This document shows positions 36,959-50,205 of a stretch of 64,000 nt of DNA, one piece after another (the first letter of the stretch is position 1; each line of letters begins with the position of its first letter). The position numbers were made by a program, and so were the translations under genes. The stretch comes from Leclercia sp. AS011 (lineage in GTDB: Bacteria; Pseudomonadota; Gammaproteobacteria; Enterobacterales; Enterobacteriaceae): NCBI RefSeq assembly GCF_037152535.1, contig NZ_JBBCMA010000001.1, forward strand, positions 62,001-126,000, written 5' to 3'. Under the pieces are notes generated by a model that worked only from the letters and a program-made list of their open reading frames with translations, was not told the origin of the DNA and searched no databases.

Positions 36959-37843
36959 ATGACGACGCTGAATCTGGGACAGCTGGCGACCTTTCGACTG
37001 GTCGTTCAGCGGGGCAGTTTTTCTGCGGCTGCGGACGTGCTGGGGCTTTCGCAACCGGCGGTGAGTTTGCAAATCCGCCAGCTGGAGCAATTCCTGCAGG
37101 CGCGGTTAATCGAGCGTACCGGACGGGGCGTTAAAGCTACGGCGGCCGGGCTGGCGCTGTTGACTCACGGCGAGCGGATCGAGCAGGCGGTGGAGGAGAC
37201 CATCCGGGCGGTGGCGGCGTTCAGCCATGCAGTGAGCGGAACGATCACCATCGGGATGGGGGCGACGGCCTGCATCCATCTTTTGCCGCCGCTGTTGCAG
37301 CAGCTGCGTCAGGATCATCCCCTGCTGCGGGTCGGCGTCACTACCGGTAATACCCTGGAGATAGTACGCACCATCGAGGAGAACCGTCTCGATCTGGGGC
37401 TGGTGACCTTACCCGCAGCGGGTTCGTCACTGGCTATCGCCCCGGTGCTGGATGAAGAGTTCGTGTTTATTGCAGCAGAAGATTGGCAGGGGCTGTTTAC
37501 CACGCTGACCGCAGCCGAGCTAGAGGCGCACCCCTTTATCGCCTTTGAAACCGGGAGCAGCACACGGGCAGTGATCGACGCCTGGTTCCAGGCCAGCGGT
37601 ATGGCGGTGCAGCCGATCATGCAGTCCGGCAGCATCGAAGCCATCAAACGTATGGTTCGCGTTGGGCTGGGATACAGCATTATTCCCCGTATGGCGGTGA
37701 ATTGTGAGCAGGACAGGCAGGGGTTATGCGTGCGCTCGCTTACACCGGTTTTACGGCGCCAGCTGGCCATCGCTATGCGTCAGGATAAAGTGCTGAGTAA
37801 AGGGATCAGCGAAATTATTCGATTATTACAAACGGCGAAATAA
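36959..37843 (+). CDS. LysR-family transcriptional regulator
   Basis: This 294-residue protein has an N-terminal winged HTH (about 5-65, FRLVVQRGSFSAAADVLGLSQPAVSLQIRQLE in outline). A periplasmic-binding-protein-like effector domain follows (about 92-290). It diverges from the MFS gene at 35679-36860 and most likely controls it. The intergenic space holds CCTGA-N14-TCAGG (36887-36910), a possible binding dyad. ATG at 36959 is preferred; a GTG one codon upstream is also open. Confidence 0.85.
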   Translation: MTTLNLGQLATFRLVVQRGSFSAAADVLGLSQPAVSLQIRQLEQFLQARLIERTGRGVKATAAGLALLTHGERIEQAVEETIRAVAAFSHAVSGTITIGMGATACIHLLPPLLQQLRQDHPLLRVGVTTGNTLEIVRTIEENRLDLGLVTLPAAGSSLAIAPVLDEEFVFIAAEDWQGLFTTLTAAELEAHPFIAFETGSSTRAVIDAWFQASGMAVQPIMQSGSIEAIKRMVRVGLGYSIIPRMAVNCEQDRQGLCVRSLTPVLRRQLAIAMRQDKVLSKGISEIIRLLQTAK

Positions 37844-37870
37844 TTTAATTATCCAGCAAATACAGGCGGG

Positions 37871-38077
37871 TTAATTAAGGGTGTTAGTGGAGCGCTCGAC
37901 GTATTCGCCAGAAAGGCTGGATTGTTGCGCCTGTTTTTTTTCCTGATGGTGATACCAGGCACCAATGGAGGAGTAAATGAAGCGGCCTACAAAAAAGAAT
38001 AAGCTGATTAGCAGTATGATACGCGTCATCCGAGTGTTAAACCGATGTCGTTTTCGCATACGTGTGGCCTGACTCAC
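37871..38077 (-). CDS. yfgG: YfgG, small DUF2633 membrane protein
   Basis: The GTG start at 38077 (SQATRMRKRHRFNTRMTRI follows; AGGA eight bases upstream) gives 68 residues, close to E. coli YfgG in start and sequence. A basic N terminus leads into one membrane segment (LLISLFFFVGRFIYSSIGAW) and a Gln/Ser-rich tail. Function is unclear. It is divergent from yfgF. Confidence 0.88.
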   Translation of the reverse strand: MSQATRMRKRHRFNTRMTRIILLISLFFFVGRFIYSSIGAWYHHQEKKQAQQSSLSGEYVERSTNTLN

Positions 38078-38414
38078 TGTAGTGTTCCTGAAAATACCCT
38101 GCGGGCGATGTGCCATTAAGGCATACGGGAGCCACAGGGGTCAATTCCGGGGAATGTAAAATTCTGTCAACGATTAATCTACTGATTGTTATGTTTGATA
38201 ATAACTTTATTTACGCTACTGATAATTAGCACAAAAGTAGGGTTAAAAAAGGTGAATATTTCTTTCCGGCATTAATCTCTTTGATTTAAGTCAAATCTCC
38301 CTCGCCATGGCTTACTAAAATCTTTCCTCCTTCGTGTAAGCGTTATATCGCCAGCACGACAACATCGTCAGGTTGGATGCCTGTCTAAACTGCCCCTGGA
38401 TGAGCGGGTTAACT
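38078..38414. promoter_or_regulatory. yfgG-yfgF intergenic region with FNR-type promoter for yfgF
   Basis: A 337-base AT-rich gap without genes. TTGAT-TTAA-GTCAA (38281-38294) matches the FNR consensus TTGATN4ATCAA at 9 of 10 bases. TAAAAT (38316-38321) is placed so that the FNR site is centred about 40.5 bases upstream of the likely start of transcription, the class II position. The layout fits anaerobic activation of yfgF. Confidence 0.6.
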
Positions 38415-40664
38415 ATGGCATCTATGACTATTTTCGCATTATATAAAAAATATCGAGACCGCTGGTGGGCGCTGCCGTTGATTCTGCCGGTTGTTCTGCT
38501 ACCCGTTGCGCGCCTGGCCACCACCTATACCCAGGTGCAGGAAAGCATCGTGGTGCTCTATTACATGCCGCTGGCGTTTTTGCTGTCGATGATGCTGTTT
38601 TACGGCATGGCGGCGGTTCCTGGTATTATCCTTGCACTCTTTCTGCGCTATTACCCCACGTTTGGCGGGTATGAAACCGCCGTTGCCATTACGCATTTTT
38701 TGATCCCCATCACCCTCAGCTGGGGCGGATACCGGGTCTTCGCGCCTCGTCGCAATAAGGTCGCCTATGGTGAGCCCCGGCTGATGGCGCAACGGCTGTT
38801 CTGGCAGATGTTCTGTCCCGCCACGATTTTCCTGATGCTGTTTCAGTTCGCCGTCTACCTTGGCGTCTATAAAATACGGTTTAATGTGGCCGGTATCAGC
38901 CCCCCCGGGATCCGCTCGCTGATTAACTATCAGGGCTTACTGGTCGGCTGCCTGACGGGCGTTCCGTTCTGCTATCTGATCATTCGTACCCTTCGCCATC
39001 CCCGCTATCTGCGAAGCCTGCTGTCGCAGATTGTGTGCCAGATTGACCGCAAAGTAACGGTAATGGAAGTGGCTATCTGGCTGGTGGCAAGCTGCGCCCT
39101 GTTGGCCTTGCTCCTGTGGCCTATCACCGAAAACAGCACCATCTTCAGCACCAACTATACGCTGTCGCTGCTGATGCCGGTGATGCTATGGGGATCCATG
39201 CGCTTCGGCTATAAGCTGATGTCCCTGATCTGGACGCCGGTGCTGATTGTCTCTATTCACTTTTTTGACAGCTACATCCCCCGGGGGCAGGGTTACGATA
39301 TTCAGCTCACTATCACTTCATCCAGCTATCTGGTCTTTACCTTCGTGGTGGTGTACATGGCGATGCTGGCATCGCGTCAGCGGGCGGTGAGTATGCGTGC
39401 CAGACGGCTGGCGTTTCTCGACCCGGTGGTGCACATGCCAAACCTGCGGGCGCTGAACCGCGCGCTGGGGAAAAAGCCCTGGTCGGTGCTCTGCTTCATG
39501 CGTATTCCGGAACTGGAAGTGCTGGGGCGCAACTACGGCCTCATGCTGCGTATCCAGTACAAACAGAAACTGGCCGCGTGGATCACCGACTATCTGCAGC
39601 CGGATGAGTGCGTTTATCAGCTGTCCGGGCACGATCTGGTGATGCGACTCAATACCGAATCCCATCAGTCCCGAATTGATGAGCTGGATGAGCACATTAA
39701 GCGTTTCCGCTTCCTCTGGGACGGCATGCCGCTCCAGCCGCAGGTGGGGGTCAGCTACTGCTACGTGCGATCACCGGTGATACACATTTATCTGCTGCTG
39801 GGCGAGCTGAGCACCATTGCGGATCTCTCCCTCGCGACCAATCACCCGGAAAACCTGCAGCAGCGGGGGGCTATCAATCTGCAACGCGGCCTGAAAGACA
39901 AAGTGGCGATGATGAATCGCCTGCAGCGCGCGCTGGAGAAAGATGAATTTACCCTGGTGGCGCAGCCGGTGAAGGGGATCCGCGGCGATGACTATCACGA
40001 GATACTGCTGCGGCTGCAAAACGAGGGTGCAGAGCTGATTTCCCCCGATGAGTTTCTGCCGGTTGCGCAGGAGTTTGGCCTCTCTTCGCGTATTGATCTG
40101 CTAGTGCTGGAGAAGACGCTGCAGTTTATGGCCGATAACCGGGAGAGTCTGCCGGGGCAGCGGTTTGCCATCAATCTGTCGCCATCCTCCGTTTGCCGGG
40201 CGCAGCTGCCGCTGGAGGTAAACCGGATGCTGCAAACCTATGGCATTGAGAGCTGGCAGCTCATCTTCGAGATCACCGAGAGCAGCAGCTTTGGCAACGC
40301 CGGGTTGGCGATGCAGACGATGAACCATTTGCAGGAGATGGGATGCCGGGTGGCCATTGATGATTTTGGCACCGGCTACGCCAGTTACGCCCGCTTAAAA
40401 AGCGTCGATGCCGATATTCTGAAGATCGACGGCAGCTTTATTCGTAACATCGTCAGCAACAGCCTGGATTATCAGATTGTGGCGTCGATTTGCCATCTGG
40501 CGCGGATGAAAAGAATGCTGGTGGTGGCAGAATACGTCGAGAGCGAAGAGATCCGCTGCGCCGCCGAGGCACTGGGGATTGATTATTTCCAGGGTTATCT
40601 CATTGGCAAACCCGTACCGCTTGAGTCTTTACTGCCGTATCAGGCGCTCACAAAGAGCGCCTGA
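38415..40664 (+). CDS. yfgF: YfgF (PdeA), membrane c-di-GMP phosphodiesterase, EAL domain
   Basis: About 749 residues. The N-terminal MASE1-type membrane part has about 8-10 segments (1-330). A degenerate GGDEF domain follows (HMPNLRALNRAL; QLSGHDL in place of GGDEF). The C-terminal EAL domain has AQPVKG at the EAL position, then DDFGTGYASYARL and KIDGSFIRNI. The E. coli protein (747 residues) shows the same changes and is reported as an anaerobic phosphodiesterase. The start could be ATG 38415 or 38424. The stop lies inside a long hairpin shared with ppx. Confidence 0.92.
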   Translation: MASMTIFALYKKYRDRWWALPLILPVVLLPVARLATTYTQVQESIVVLYYMPLAFLLSMMLFYGMAAVPGIILALFLRYYPTFGGYETAVAITHFLIPITLSWGGYRVFAPRRNKVAYGEPRLMAQRLFWQMFCPATIFLMLFQFAVYLGVYKIRFNVAGISPPGIRSLINYQGLLVGCLTGVPFCYLIIRTLRHPRYLRSLLSQIVCQIDRKVTVMEVAIWLVASCALLALLLWPITENSTIFSTNYTLSLLMPVMLWGSMRFGYKLMSLIWTPVLIVSIHFFDSYIPRGQGYDIQLTITSSSYLVFTFVVVYMAMLASRQRAVSMRARRLAFLDPVVHMPNLRALNRALGKKPWSVLCFMRIPELEVLGRNYGLMLRIQYKQKLAAWITDYLQPDECVYQLSGHDLVMRLNTESHQSRIDELDEHIKRFRFLWDGMPLQPQVGVSYCYVRSPVIHIYLLLGELSTIADLSLATNHPENLQQRGAINLQRGLKDKVAMMNRLQRALEKDEFTLVAQPVKGIRGDDYHEILLRLQNEGAELISPDEFLPVAQEFGLSSRIDLLVLEKTLQFMADNRESLPGQRFAINLSPSSVCRAQLPLEVNRMLQTYGIESWQLIFEITESSSFGNAGLAMQTMNHLQEMGCRVAIDDFGTGYASYARLKSVDADILKIDGSFIRNIVSNSLDYQIVASICHLARMKRMLVVAEYVESEEIRCAAEALGIDYFQGYLIGKPVPLESLLPYQALTKSA

Positions 40665-40670
40665 TACGGC
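40634..40670. terminator. 16-bp perfect hairpin shared by convergent yfgF and ppx
   Basis: The arms 40634-40649 and 40655-40670 are exactly complementary around ACAAA. The yfgF stop codon lies inside the right arm and the ppx stop is 3 bases beyond. T-tracts are weak on both sides, but the stem strength and place suggest a bidirectional terminator encoded within the yfgF C terminus. Confidence 0.6.
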
Positions 40671-40672
40671 GT

Positions 40673-42214
40673 TTACGCGGCGACGTTCGGAGAGTGCTCT
40701 TCTTCAATTTTCAGGCACCAGCCGGTGACGGCGCTCCAGTACTGCTGCTCTCTTTCCAGATCCAGCAGTACCAGCGCGTTCTGGCTAAACCAGTCGTGCG
40801 GGAAGCTCAGCGTCCAGTGGTTATCGTCCGTGGTGAGCGTCAGGGTTGGCGGCGTGGTCGTCGCCTGACGCTGGTTGTTGAGCAGTACGCCCAGACGTAG
40901 CAGCTGGATCAGCGGCAGGAACTGTTTTTTCTTGAACAGCGTAAAGCGCGGCAACTCGTCCAGCTTAACGGCTTTGCGATGATAACGCACCAGCGAGGCC
41001 ATCATGGTCTGCTGTTCCTGGTTGAAGCCAGGCAAATCGCTGTTTTGCAGAATGTAGGCTGAGTGGCGGTGCATTCCGCTGTGGTTGATGTTCAGCCCGA
41101 CCTCGTGCAGCATCGCCGCCCACTTCAGCAGGGCTGCCAGCTGCGGATGCGCCAGTTTCGGGTTCTGGGTTTCCCACTGCTCATACATATGGGTCGTGGT
41201 TTCCAGCACCCGCTTCGCCTGCTCGCGGTCGATATTGTACTGGTTCGCCAGGCTCTGCGCGGTACGGCTGCGAATATCCTGATGGCGGAAACGGCCCTCC
41301 ATCTCGTACAGCACGCCTTCGCGCAGCGCGCCGTCAGAGAGGCGTAGCTCACGAATGGCCAGCGCATCGAACACGCCGCACAGGATCGCCAGACCAGGGA
41401 CAAACACCGCTTTACGCTCTTCTGACAGGCCAGGCAGGCTCAGCGCATCAAAGCTCTTGTGCTTGATCACCTCTTCCATCAGCATCGACAGACGTTCCGG
41501 GGTGATAAATCCGTCTTTTTCGCCCATCTCTACCAGCACTTCATGTGCGGCTTTGATTGTACCCGAAGCACCAAGCGCCACGTTCCAGCCCTGTAGCCGG
41601 TACTGCCAGGCGAGCGACTCCAGCTTCTGCACCGCGGCCATGCGCGCGCGCTGGAAGTTCTCCCGGCTGATTGCTCCGCCCGGGAAGTACAGCTGTGCGA
41701 AACTGACGCAGCCCATCCGACGGCTTTCGACCAGATGCGGCTCAAAGTTTTCGCCGATGACCAGCTCGGTTGAGCCGCCGCCGATGTCGATCACCAGCTT
41801 GCGGCCTTTTTCTGGCTGAGTATGTTCCACACCCATGAAGATCAGACGGGCCTCTTCATTGCCCGAAATGATCTCGATAGGGTAGGGGATCACCTGCTCC
41901 GCGCGCTTTAAAAATTCCGTGGCGTTCGAGGCCTGACGCAGGGTATGGGTCCCGACAATGCAGACGCTCGACGGAGTAAAGCCCTGCAGGCGTTCGGCAA
42001 ACAGCGACAGGCAGTTCAGCCCGCGCTCCATCGCCTCTTCGCTGAGCATATTGTCTGCGCCCAGGCCGTCAGCCAGATGGACGCGCTGCTTCAGTCGACC
42101 GATGATCTGCATTGCGCCATCCACCTCACGGGCAATGACCATGTGGAAGCTGTTAGAACCAAGGTCGACCGCAGCAAACTCCTGCGGTCGTGGGGTCTTA
42201 TCGTTTATCGGCAT
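40673..42214 (-). CDS. ppx: Exopolyphosphatase
   Basis: This 513-residue protein, the E. coli length, belongs to the Ppx/GppA ASKHA fold. [12 protein letters not shown] forms the phosphate-1 loop and [10 protein letters not shown] the phosphate-2 loop. The C-terminal HD-like domain has [16 protein letters not shown]. It releases phosphate from the end of polyphosphate. It follows ppk with a 3-base gap, an operon that sets polyphosphate level. Confidence 0.98.
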   Translation of the reverse strand: MPINDKTPRPQEFAAVDLGSNSFHMVIAREVDGAMQIIGRLKQRVHLADGLGADNMLSEEAMERGLNCLSLFAERLQGFTPSSVCIVGTHTLRQASNATEFLKRAEQVIPYPIEIISGNEEARLIFMGVEHTQPEKGRKLVIDIGGGSTELVIGENFEPHLVESRRMGCVSFAQLYFPGGAISRENFQRARMAAVQKLESLAWQYRLQGWNVALGASGTIKAAHEVLVEMGEKDGFITPERLSMLMEEVIKHKSFDALSLPGLSEERKAVFVPGLAILCGVFDALAIRELRLSDGALREGVLYEMEGRFRHQDIRSRTAQSLANQYNIDREQAKRVLETTTHMYEQWETQNPKLAHPQLAALLKWAAMLHEVGLNINHSGMHRHSAYILQNSDLPGFNQEQQTMMASLVRYHRKAVKLDELPRFTLFKKKQFLPLIQLLRLGVLLNNQRQATTTPPTLTLTTDDNHWTLSFPHDWFSQNALVLLDLEREQQYWSAVTGWCLKIEEEHSPNVAA

Positions 42215-42217
42215 AGG

Positions 42218-44278
42218 TTAATCGGGTTGCTCGAGTGATTTGATATAGTCGTAAATCGCCAGCTGTGCCCGCACCTTACGGCGGTTGCCGCGCGGCACAT
42301 AGCGGTTACTCAGTTCTTTATCGATATAACGTGCTTTTACAGTATCGCTTAATAATAAGTCAATGATATCAAGAATTTGTTGTTTCAATCGCGGGTCGAG
42401 CAGTGGCGCTGCCACTTCGATTCGGTAATCGATGTTGCGCGTCATCCAGTCGGCGGAAGAGAGGTAGACGCGTTTATCGCCACCGTTCTCAAAAATATAG
42501 ATGCGATCGTGTTCAAGATAACGGTCCACGATGCTGATGACGCGAATATTTTCGCTGATCCCCTCAAGATCGGGGATCAGGGAGCACATGCCGCGGATCA
42601 GCAGGTTGACCTGAACGCCGGAGCTGGATGCCGCATACAGGCGATCCACCAGCCCTTTGTCGACCAGGTTGTTGAGCTTCAGCGTAATGCCAGCCTGCAG
42701 GCCGTTCTGGGCATTGGCGATCTCTTTGTCGATCATGTCATACAGCAGGCGACGGGAGTTCTGCGGCGACACCAGCAGATAGTCGAAGCTGACCGGACGA
42801 TACGGGTTCTCAATGAAGTTAAAGACCCGGCGCACCTCGTTAGTGATGCGCGCATCGGCGGTGAGCAGCGAGTAGTCGGTATAAATACGCGCCGTTTTCT
42901 CGTTGAAATTGCCGGTGCCGATGTGGGCATAACGCACCACGTCATCACCCTCTTTACGGGAGATGAGGAACAGCTTGGCGTGGATCTTCAGCCCCGGGGC
43001 CGAGAAGATCACGTGTACGCCCGCTTCGGTCAGACGGCGGGCCCAGTGGATGTTGGCCTCTTCGTCGAAACGCGCCTGCAGCTCTACCACCACGGTCACT
43101 TTTTTCCCGTTGTGGGCGGCATGGATCATCGCATCGATAATGCGCGAATCTTTTGCCACGCGGTAGATGTTGATTTTGATCGCCAGCACGTTAGGGTCGA
43201 ACGACGCCTGGCGCATCAGCTCCAGCACGTGCTCAAAGGTATGGTACGGATAGTAAAGCAGGACGTCGCGCTCGCGAATGGCGTCGAAGCCGTTGCGGAA
43301 TTTATCGAACCAGATATGGCGCAGACGCGGCAGCGGCTTGTTCACCAGGTTGGCTTTGCCGACGTTCGGGAAGCCGATAAAGTCTTTGAAGTTGTGATAG
43401 CGACCGCCGGGCACGATGGAGTCGTAGCGGGAGATGGTCAGCTTTTCACGCAACATCTCGACCATCGCATCCGGCATATCGCGCTGATAGACAAAGCGCA
43501 CCGGCTCGGCGGTCAGGCGCTGCTTGAGGCTGGAGGACATCAGCTCCATCAGGCTGGCTTCCATCTCGTGCACCAGGTCGTACTCGGCGTCACGGGTCAT
43601 CTTCATCGAATAGGCGTTCAGGGCGTCATAATCGAAGAAGCCCTTGAAGATGTCGTCCAGACAGTAGCGCAGGATATTATCCAGCAGGATCATCGGCTTG
43701 CGGCGACGCGGGGTTTCCGGCGGCAGGTTGACGAAGCGCGGCACTTTATCGGACGGGATCTCCAGCAGCGCATAGCGAATGCTGTCGCCGCGGATAATCT
43801 CTACCGCCAGATAGGTGTAGTCATCCTTCAGGAACTGCACCAGATCGGTTTCGCGGTTAATCAGAATGGGGGTGATGTGCTGGCGCAGATAATGTTTGAA
43901 ATAGTGGCGCAGCCAGCTCTGCTGGTTGACCGAGAGCTGTCGCTCGTTGATCAGGAAGATCTGATTGCGTGCCATCTCCAGCAGCAATTCGTTATACAGA
44001 CTGTCAAATTCCTGATCGGCTTTCAGCACCCGGGACTGGATCTTGCCAAGCAGATGACGCGAATTCGAGTTTAAACCCTGCTCTTCGCTAATAATGATGC
44101 GACGCTTCAGTTCAGCAAAGCGAACTTTATAGAACTCGTCCAGGTTATTGGAGTAAATCCCCAGAAAACGCATGCGCTCAATCAGCGGGTTACTTTTATC
44201 CGCCGCTTCCTGAAGCACGCGCTCGTTGAATGCTAACCAGCTTAGCTCTTTCTCGATGTATAACTTTTCCTGACCCAT
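42218..44278 (-). CDS. ppk: Polyphosphate kinase 1
   Basis: This 686-residue enzyme makes polyphosphate from ATP. The N domain starts [24 protein letters not shown]. The catalytic domains carry the phospho-His in [13 protein letters not shown] and [19 protein letters not shown]. It is two residues shorter than E. coli PPK because WFDK is followed directly by FRNGFD, where E. coli has AQ between. This is at a surface-type region, so function should be unaffected. GTAATGGGTCAG start at 44278. Confidence 0.97.
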   Translation of the reverse strand: MGQEKLYIEKELSWLAFNERVLQEAADKSNPLIERMRFLGIYSNNLDEFYKVRFAELKRRIIISEEQGLNSNSRHLLGKIQSRVLKADQEFDSLYNELLLEMARNQIFLINERQLSVNQQSWLRHYFKHYLRQHITPILINRETDLVQFLKDDYTYLAVEIIRGDSIRYALLEIPSDKVPRFVNLPPETPRRRKPMILLDNILRYCLDDIFKGFFDYDALNAYSMKMTRDAEYDLVHEMEASLMELMSSSLKQRLTAEPVRFVYQRDMPDAMVEMLREKLTISRYDSIVPGGRYHNFKDFIGFPNVGKANLVNKPLPRLRHIWFDKFRNGFDAIRERDVLLYYPYHTFEHVLELMRQASFDPNVLAIKINIYRVAKDSRIIDAMIHAAHNGKKVTVVVELQARFDEEANIHWARRLTEAGVHVIFSAPGLKIHAKLFLISRKEGDDVVRYAHIGTGNFNEKTARIYTDYSLLTADARITNEVRRVFNFIENPYRPVSFDYLLVSPQNSRRLLYDMIDKEIANAQNGLQAGITLKLNNLVDKGLVDRLYAASSSGVQVNLLIRGMCSLIPDLEGISENIRVISIVDRYLEHDRIYIFENGGDKRVYLSSADWMTRNIDYRIEVAAPLLDPRLKQQILDIIDLLLSDTVKARYIDKELSNRYVPRGNRRKVRAQLAIYDYIKSLEQPD

Positions 44279-44433
44279 TACTACTCACACTCCAGTTCAA
44301 TCACAGGACGTGGCAAATCCGTCTCGCCTTTATTATGGCGAGCATTTCCACTATATGTCCAACTGTGTCAGAAAAGTATGACAGTTAAATTTATTCTTGA
44401 GGGATAATAGAGAGTTGCGCAGGCCTGCGCCAG

Positions 44434-44464
44434 GTAGGCCGGGTAAGCGATAGCGCCACCCGGC
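44434..44464. repeat. Single REP element between ppk and purN
   Basis: A 31-base unit from GTAGGCCGGG to CACCCGGC, with the typical central GCGATAGCGCC, lies between the ends of the divergently placed ppk 5' region and the purN 3' end. Confidence 0.8.
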
Positions 44465-44470
44465 AAAGAA

Positions 44471-46149
<1,679 letters not shown>

Positions 46150-46209
46150 TCAAGTCCCCACGCGATTGCATTGCGATAGTAAGAAAAATCGGCGCAATTC
46201 TAACAGTCT

Positions 46210-46225
46210 AGGCAAACGTTTGCGA
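46210..46225. promoter_or_regulatory. PurR operator of purMN
   Basis: AGGCAAACGTTTGCGA matches the PurR consensus ACGCAAACGTTTGCGT at 14 of 16 bases and sits over the -35 region of purMN. Confidence 0.9.
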
Positions 46226-46310
46226 GCCCATTCTGCAACAGAAAAGAGTGGCCCTGAAAATCCAGCAAAAATCACCCCCCGGCGCACAAACATGAACCCG
46301 TTCACGAAAA

Positions 46311-46381
46311 TGAAACCGGGTACATTCTTATTCTTGCAACCCCTTCGCTGAATGCACATCATTTCACTGAAACCGGTTTCT
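46311..46381. promoter_or_regulatory. Two AscG/GalR-type operators upstream of the BglA-like gene
   Basis: TGAAACCGGTTTCT (46368-46381) matches the AscG recognition sequence I recall, TGAAACCGGTTTCA, at 13 of 14 bases. TGAAACCGGGTACA (46311-46324) matches at 12 of 14. The centres are 57 bases apart. A weaker dyad, TGAACCCGTTCA, lies at 46293-46304. A GATAAT (46397-46402) may be the -10, which would put the nearer operator over the -35. A LacI-family repressor encoded elsewhere is expected to bind. Confidence 0.65.
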
Positions 46382-46401
46382 GTACTCTTTTTTGCCGATA
46401 A

Positions 46402-47856
<1,455 letters not shown>

Positions 47857-47869
47857 CCTCTGTGAAATT

Positions 47870-47937
47870 GCCGGGTGGCGCTGCGCTTACCCGGCCTACA
47901 ACACCCGTAGGCCCGTGCAAGCGCAGCGCCGCCGGGC
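47870..47937. repeat. BIME after the BglA-like gene
   Basis: Inverted REP units at 47870-47899 and 47907-47937, each about 30 bases. The pair is almost identical to the one at 54068-54135. Confidence 0.92.
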
Positions 47938-48058
47938 ACAAAATCCGCCGCTTCCCCTCCAGTTTTATTTGTCTGTTTTATAATCTGTAACGGCCTGTTA
48001 TTCACTTTGGTTGATCCCGGTCAAGCAAGATGGGTATGGCGCTATCCGAAAAAAGCGG

Positions 48059-48064
48059 TATAAT
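48059..48064 (+). promoter_or_regulatory. Candidate -10 element of the upp promoter
   Basis: A consensus TATAAT lies 43 bases upstream of upp; the -35 at the right spacing is poor. Confidence 0.5.
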
Positions 48065-48106
48065 CCGGCGATTTTTTTTGTGGCTGCCACCCGAAGGAGA
48101 AAGAGA

Positions 48107-48733
48107 ATGAAGATTGTCGAAGTGAAACACCCACTCGTTAAACACAAGCTGGGCCTGATGCGTGAGCATGACATCAGCACTAAGCGCTTTCGTGAACTGG
48201 CTTCTGAAGTTGGCAGCTTACTGACCTATGAAGCGACCTCCGATCTTGAAACTGAAACTGTCACCATTGAAGGCTGGAACGGCCCGGTACAGGTTGAGCA
48301 GATCAAAGGCAAAAAAATTACCGTGGTGCCAATCCTGCGTGCCGGTCTGGGCATGATGGAAGGCGTGCTGGAGCACGTCCCGAGCGCGCGTATCAGCGTG
48401 GTTGGTATCTACCGTAACGAAGAAACGCTGGAGCCAGTACCCTACTTCCAGAAGCTGGTTTCCAACATCGACGAGCGTATGGCGCTGGTTGTTGACCCAA
48501 TGCTGGCTACCGGTGGTTCGATGATCGCCACTATCGATCTGCTGAAAAACGCGGGTTGCAGCAGCATCAAGGTGCTGGTCCTGGTTGCTGCGCCGGAAGG
48601 CCTTGCCGCGCTGGAAAAAGCGCACCCGGACGTTGAGGTGTACACCGCCTCTGTCGATCAGGGCCTGAACGAGCACGGGTACATTATCCCGGGCCTCGGC
48701 GATGCCGGCGATAAGATTTTTGGTACTAAGTAA
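48107..48733 (+). CDS. upp: Uracil phosphoribosyltransferase
   Basis: The start at 48107 ([23 protein letters not shown] upstream) gives 208 residues, the E. coli length. It converts uracil and PRPP to UMP. The PRPP loop [11 protein letters not shown] and uracil-binding [11 protein letters not shown] are present. It is followed by a terminator and uraA, the uracil importer, an operon for pyrimidine salvage. Confidence 0.98.
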   Translation: MKIVEVKHPLVKHKLGLMREHDISTKRFRELASEVGSLLTYEATSDLETETVTIEGWNGPVQVEQIKGKKITVVPILRAGLGMMEGVLEHVPSARISVVGIYRNEETLEPVPYFQKLVSNIDERMALVVDPMLATGGSMIATIDLLKNAGCSSIKVLVLVAAPEGLAALEKAHPDVEVYTASVDQGLNEHGYIIPGLGDAGDKIFGTK

Positions 48734-48749
48734 TCGCATAACGATAAAG

Positions 48750-48778
48750 AAGCCGACTTTGATAGTCGGCTTTTTTTT
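48750..48778 (+). terminator. Terminator/attenuator between upp and uraA
   Basis: AAGCCGACT (48750-48758) and AGTCGGCTT (48764-48772) form a perfect stem, then an unbroken T-run. It lies inside the upp-uraA operon and may lower expression of uraA. Confidence 0.9.
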
Positions 48779-48820
48779 GAATAAAACACACACAACCAAT
48801 AATACTCAGAGGAAAAGACT

Positions 48821-50110
48821 ATGACGCGCCGTGCTATCGGGGTGAGTGAAAGACCGCCGCTTTTACAGACAATCCCGCTTAGTTTGCAGCACCTGTTTGC
48901 GATGTTTGGCGCAACCGTGCTGGTGCCAATCCTGTTCCACATTAACCCGGCCACCGTGCTGCTGTTTAATGGAATCGGGACGCTGCTGTACCTCTTTATC
49001 TGTAAAGGAAAAATCCCGGCCTATCTGGGCTCCAGCTTTGCCTTTATCTCCCCGGTACTGCTGCTGCTGCCGTTAGGTTACGAAGTGGCGCTGGGCGGTT
49101 TTATCATGTGCGGCGTGCTGTTCTGCCTGGTGGCCTTCATTGTCAAGAAAGCGGGAACCGGCTGGCTGGATGTGATGTTCCCGCCTGCGGCAATGGGCGC
49201 AATCGTTGCCGTCATCGGTCTTGAGTTAGCCGGTGTGGCGGCGAACATGGCGGGCCTGCTGCCAGCCGACGGTCAGTCACCGGATACCAAAACCATTATC
49301 ATCTCGCTGGTGACCCTGGGCGTGACGGTCTTTGGCTCCGTGCTGTTCCGCGGCTTTATGGCGATTATCCCGATCCTGATTGGCGTGCTGGCGGGCTATG
49401 CGCTCTCCTTCGCGATGGGCGTGGTCGATACCACCCCAATCGCCCAGGCCCACTGGTTTGCGCTGCCAACCTTTTATACCCCGCGCTTTGAGTGGTTTGC
49501 CATCTTTACCATCCTGCCTGCCGCGCTGGTGGTGATTGCCGAGCACGTCGGTCACCTGGTGGTCACGGCAAATATCGTTAAGCGCGATCTGATCCGCGAC
49601 CCGGGCCTGCACCGCTCGATGTTTGCTAACGGCTTCTCGACCATCATCTCCGGTTTCTTCGGCTCCACGCCCAACACCACCTACGGTGAAAACATCGGCG
49701 TGATGGCCATTACCCGCGTGTACAGCACCTGGGTTATTGGCGGTGCGGCGATCATTGCCATTCTGCTCTCCTGCGTCGGCAAGCTGGCGGCGGCGATCCA
49801 GATCATTCCGGTACCGGTGATGGGCGGCGTTTCGCTGCTGCTGTACGGGGTAATCGGCGCATCCGGTATCCGCGTGCTGATCGAATCCAAAGTGGATTAC
49901 AGCAAAGCGCAGAACCTGATCCTGACCTCCGTTATCCTGATCATCGGCGTCAGCGGAGCCAAAGTTCACATTGGTGCGGCCGAGCTGAAAGGCATGGCGC
50001 TGGCGACCATCGTTGGCATCGGCCTGGCCCTGATCTTCAAACTGATCTCCGTTCTGCGCCCGGAAGAGGTGGTCCTGGACGCTGAAGAGACAGAAAAAGT
50101 CTCCCATTGA
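48821..50110 (+). CDS. uraA: Uracil:proton symporter
   Basis: This 429-residue NCS2-family protein has 14 membrane segments in E. coli. The substrate-site motif AEHVGHL and the NAT signature-like [19 protein letters not shown] are seen. It imports uracil for upp. GAGG lies nine bases before the ATG. A 10-bp hairpin follows at 50117. Confidence 0.98.
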   Translation: MTRRAIGVSERPPLLQTIPLSLQHLFAMFGATVLVPILFHINPATVLLFNGIGTLLYLFICKGKIPAYLGSSFAFISPVLLLLPLGYEVALGGFIMCGVLFCLVAFIVKKAGTGWLDVMFPPAAMGAIVAVIGLELAGVAANMAGLLPADGQSPDTKTIIISLVTLGVTVFGSVLFRGFMAIIPILIGVLAGYALSFAMGVVDTTPIAQAHWFALPTFYTPRFEWFAIFTILPAALVVIAEHVGHLVVTANIVKRDLIRDPGLHRSMFANGFSTIISGFFGSTPNTTYGENIGVMAITRVYSTWVIGGAAIIAILLSCVGKLAAAIQIIPVPVMGGVSLLLYGVIGASGIRVLIESKVDYSKAQNLILTSVILIIGVSGAKVHIGAAELKGMALATIVGIGLALIFKLISVLRPEEVVLDAEETEKVSH

Positions 50111-50116
50111 TCCTGC

Positions 50117-50141
50117 AACCGGGCGGCCGATCCGCCCGGTT
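50117..50141 (+). terminator. Hairpin after uraA
   Basis: AACCGGGCGG (50117-50126) and CCGCCCGGTT (50132-50141) form a perfect stem; only CTCTCC follows, so termination may be partial, allowing some read-through into hda. Confidence 0.6.
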
Positions 50142-50205
50142 CTCTCCCCGCGTGTTCCGTGTTAAACTCTGGGCCGATTCCGAGTTAGACCTGGTTGAGG
50201 TATTT

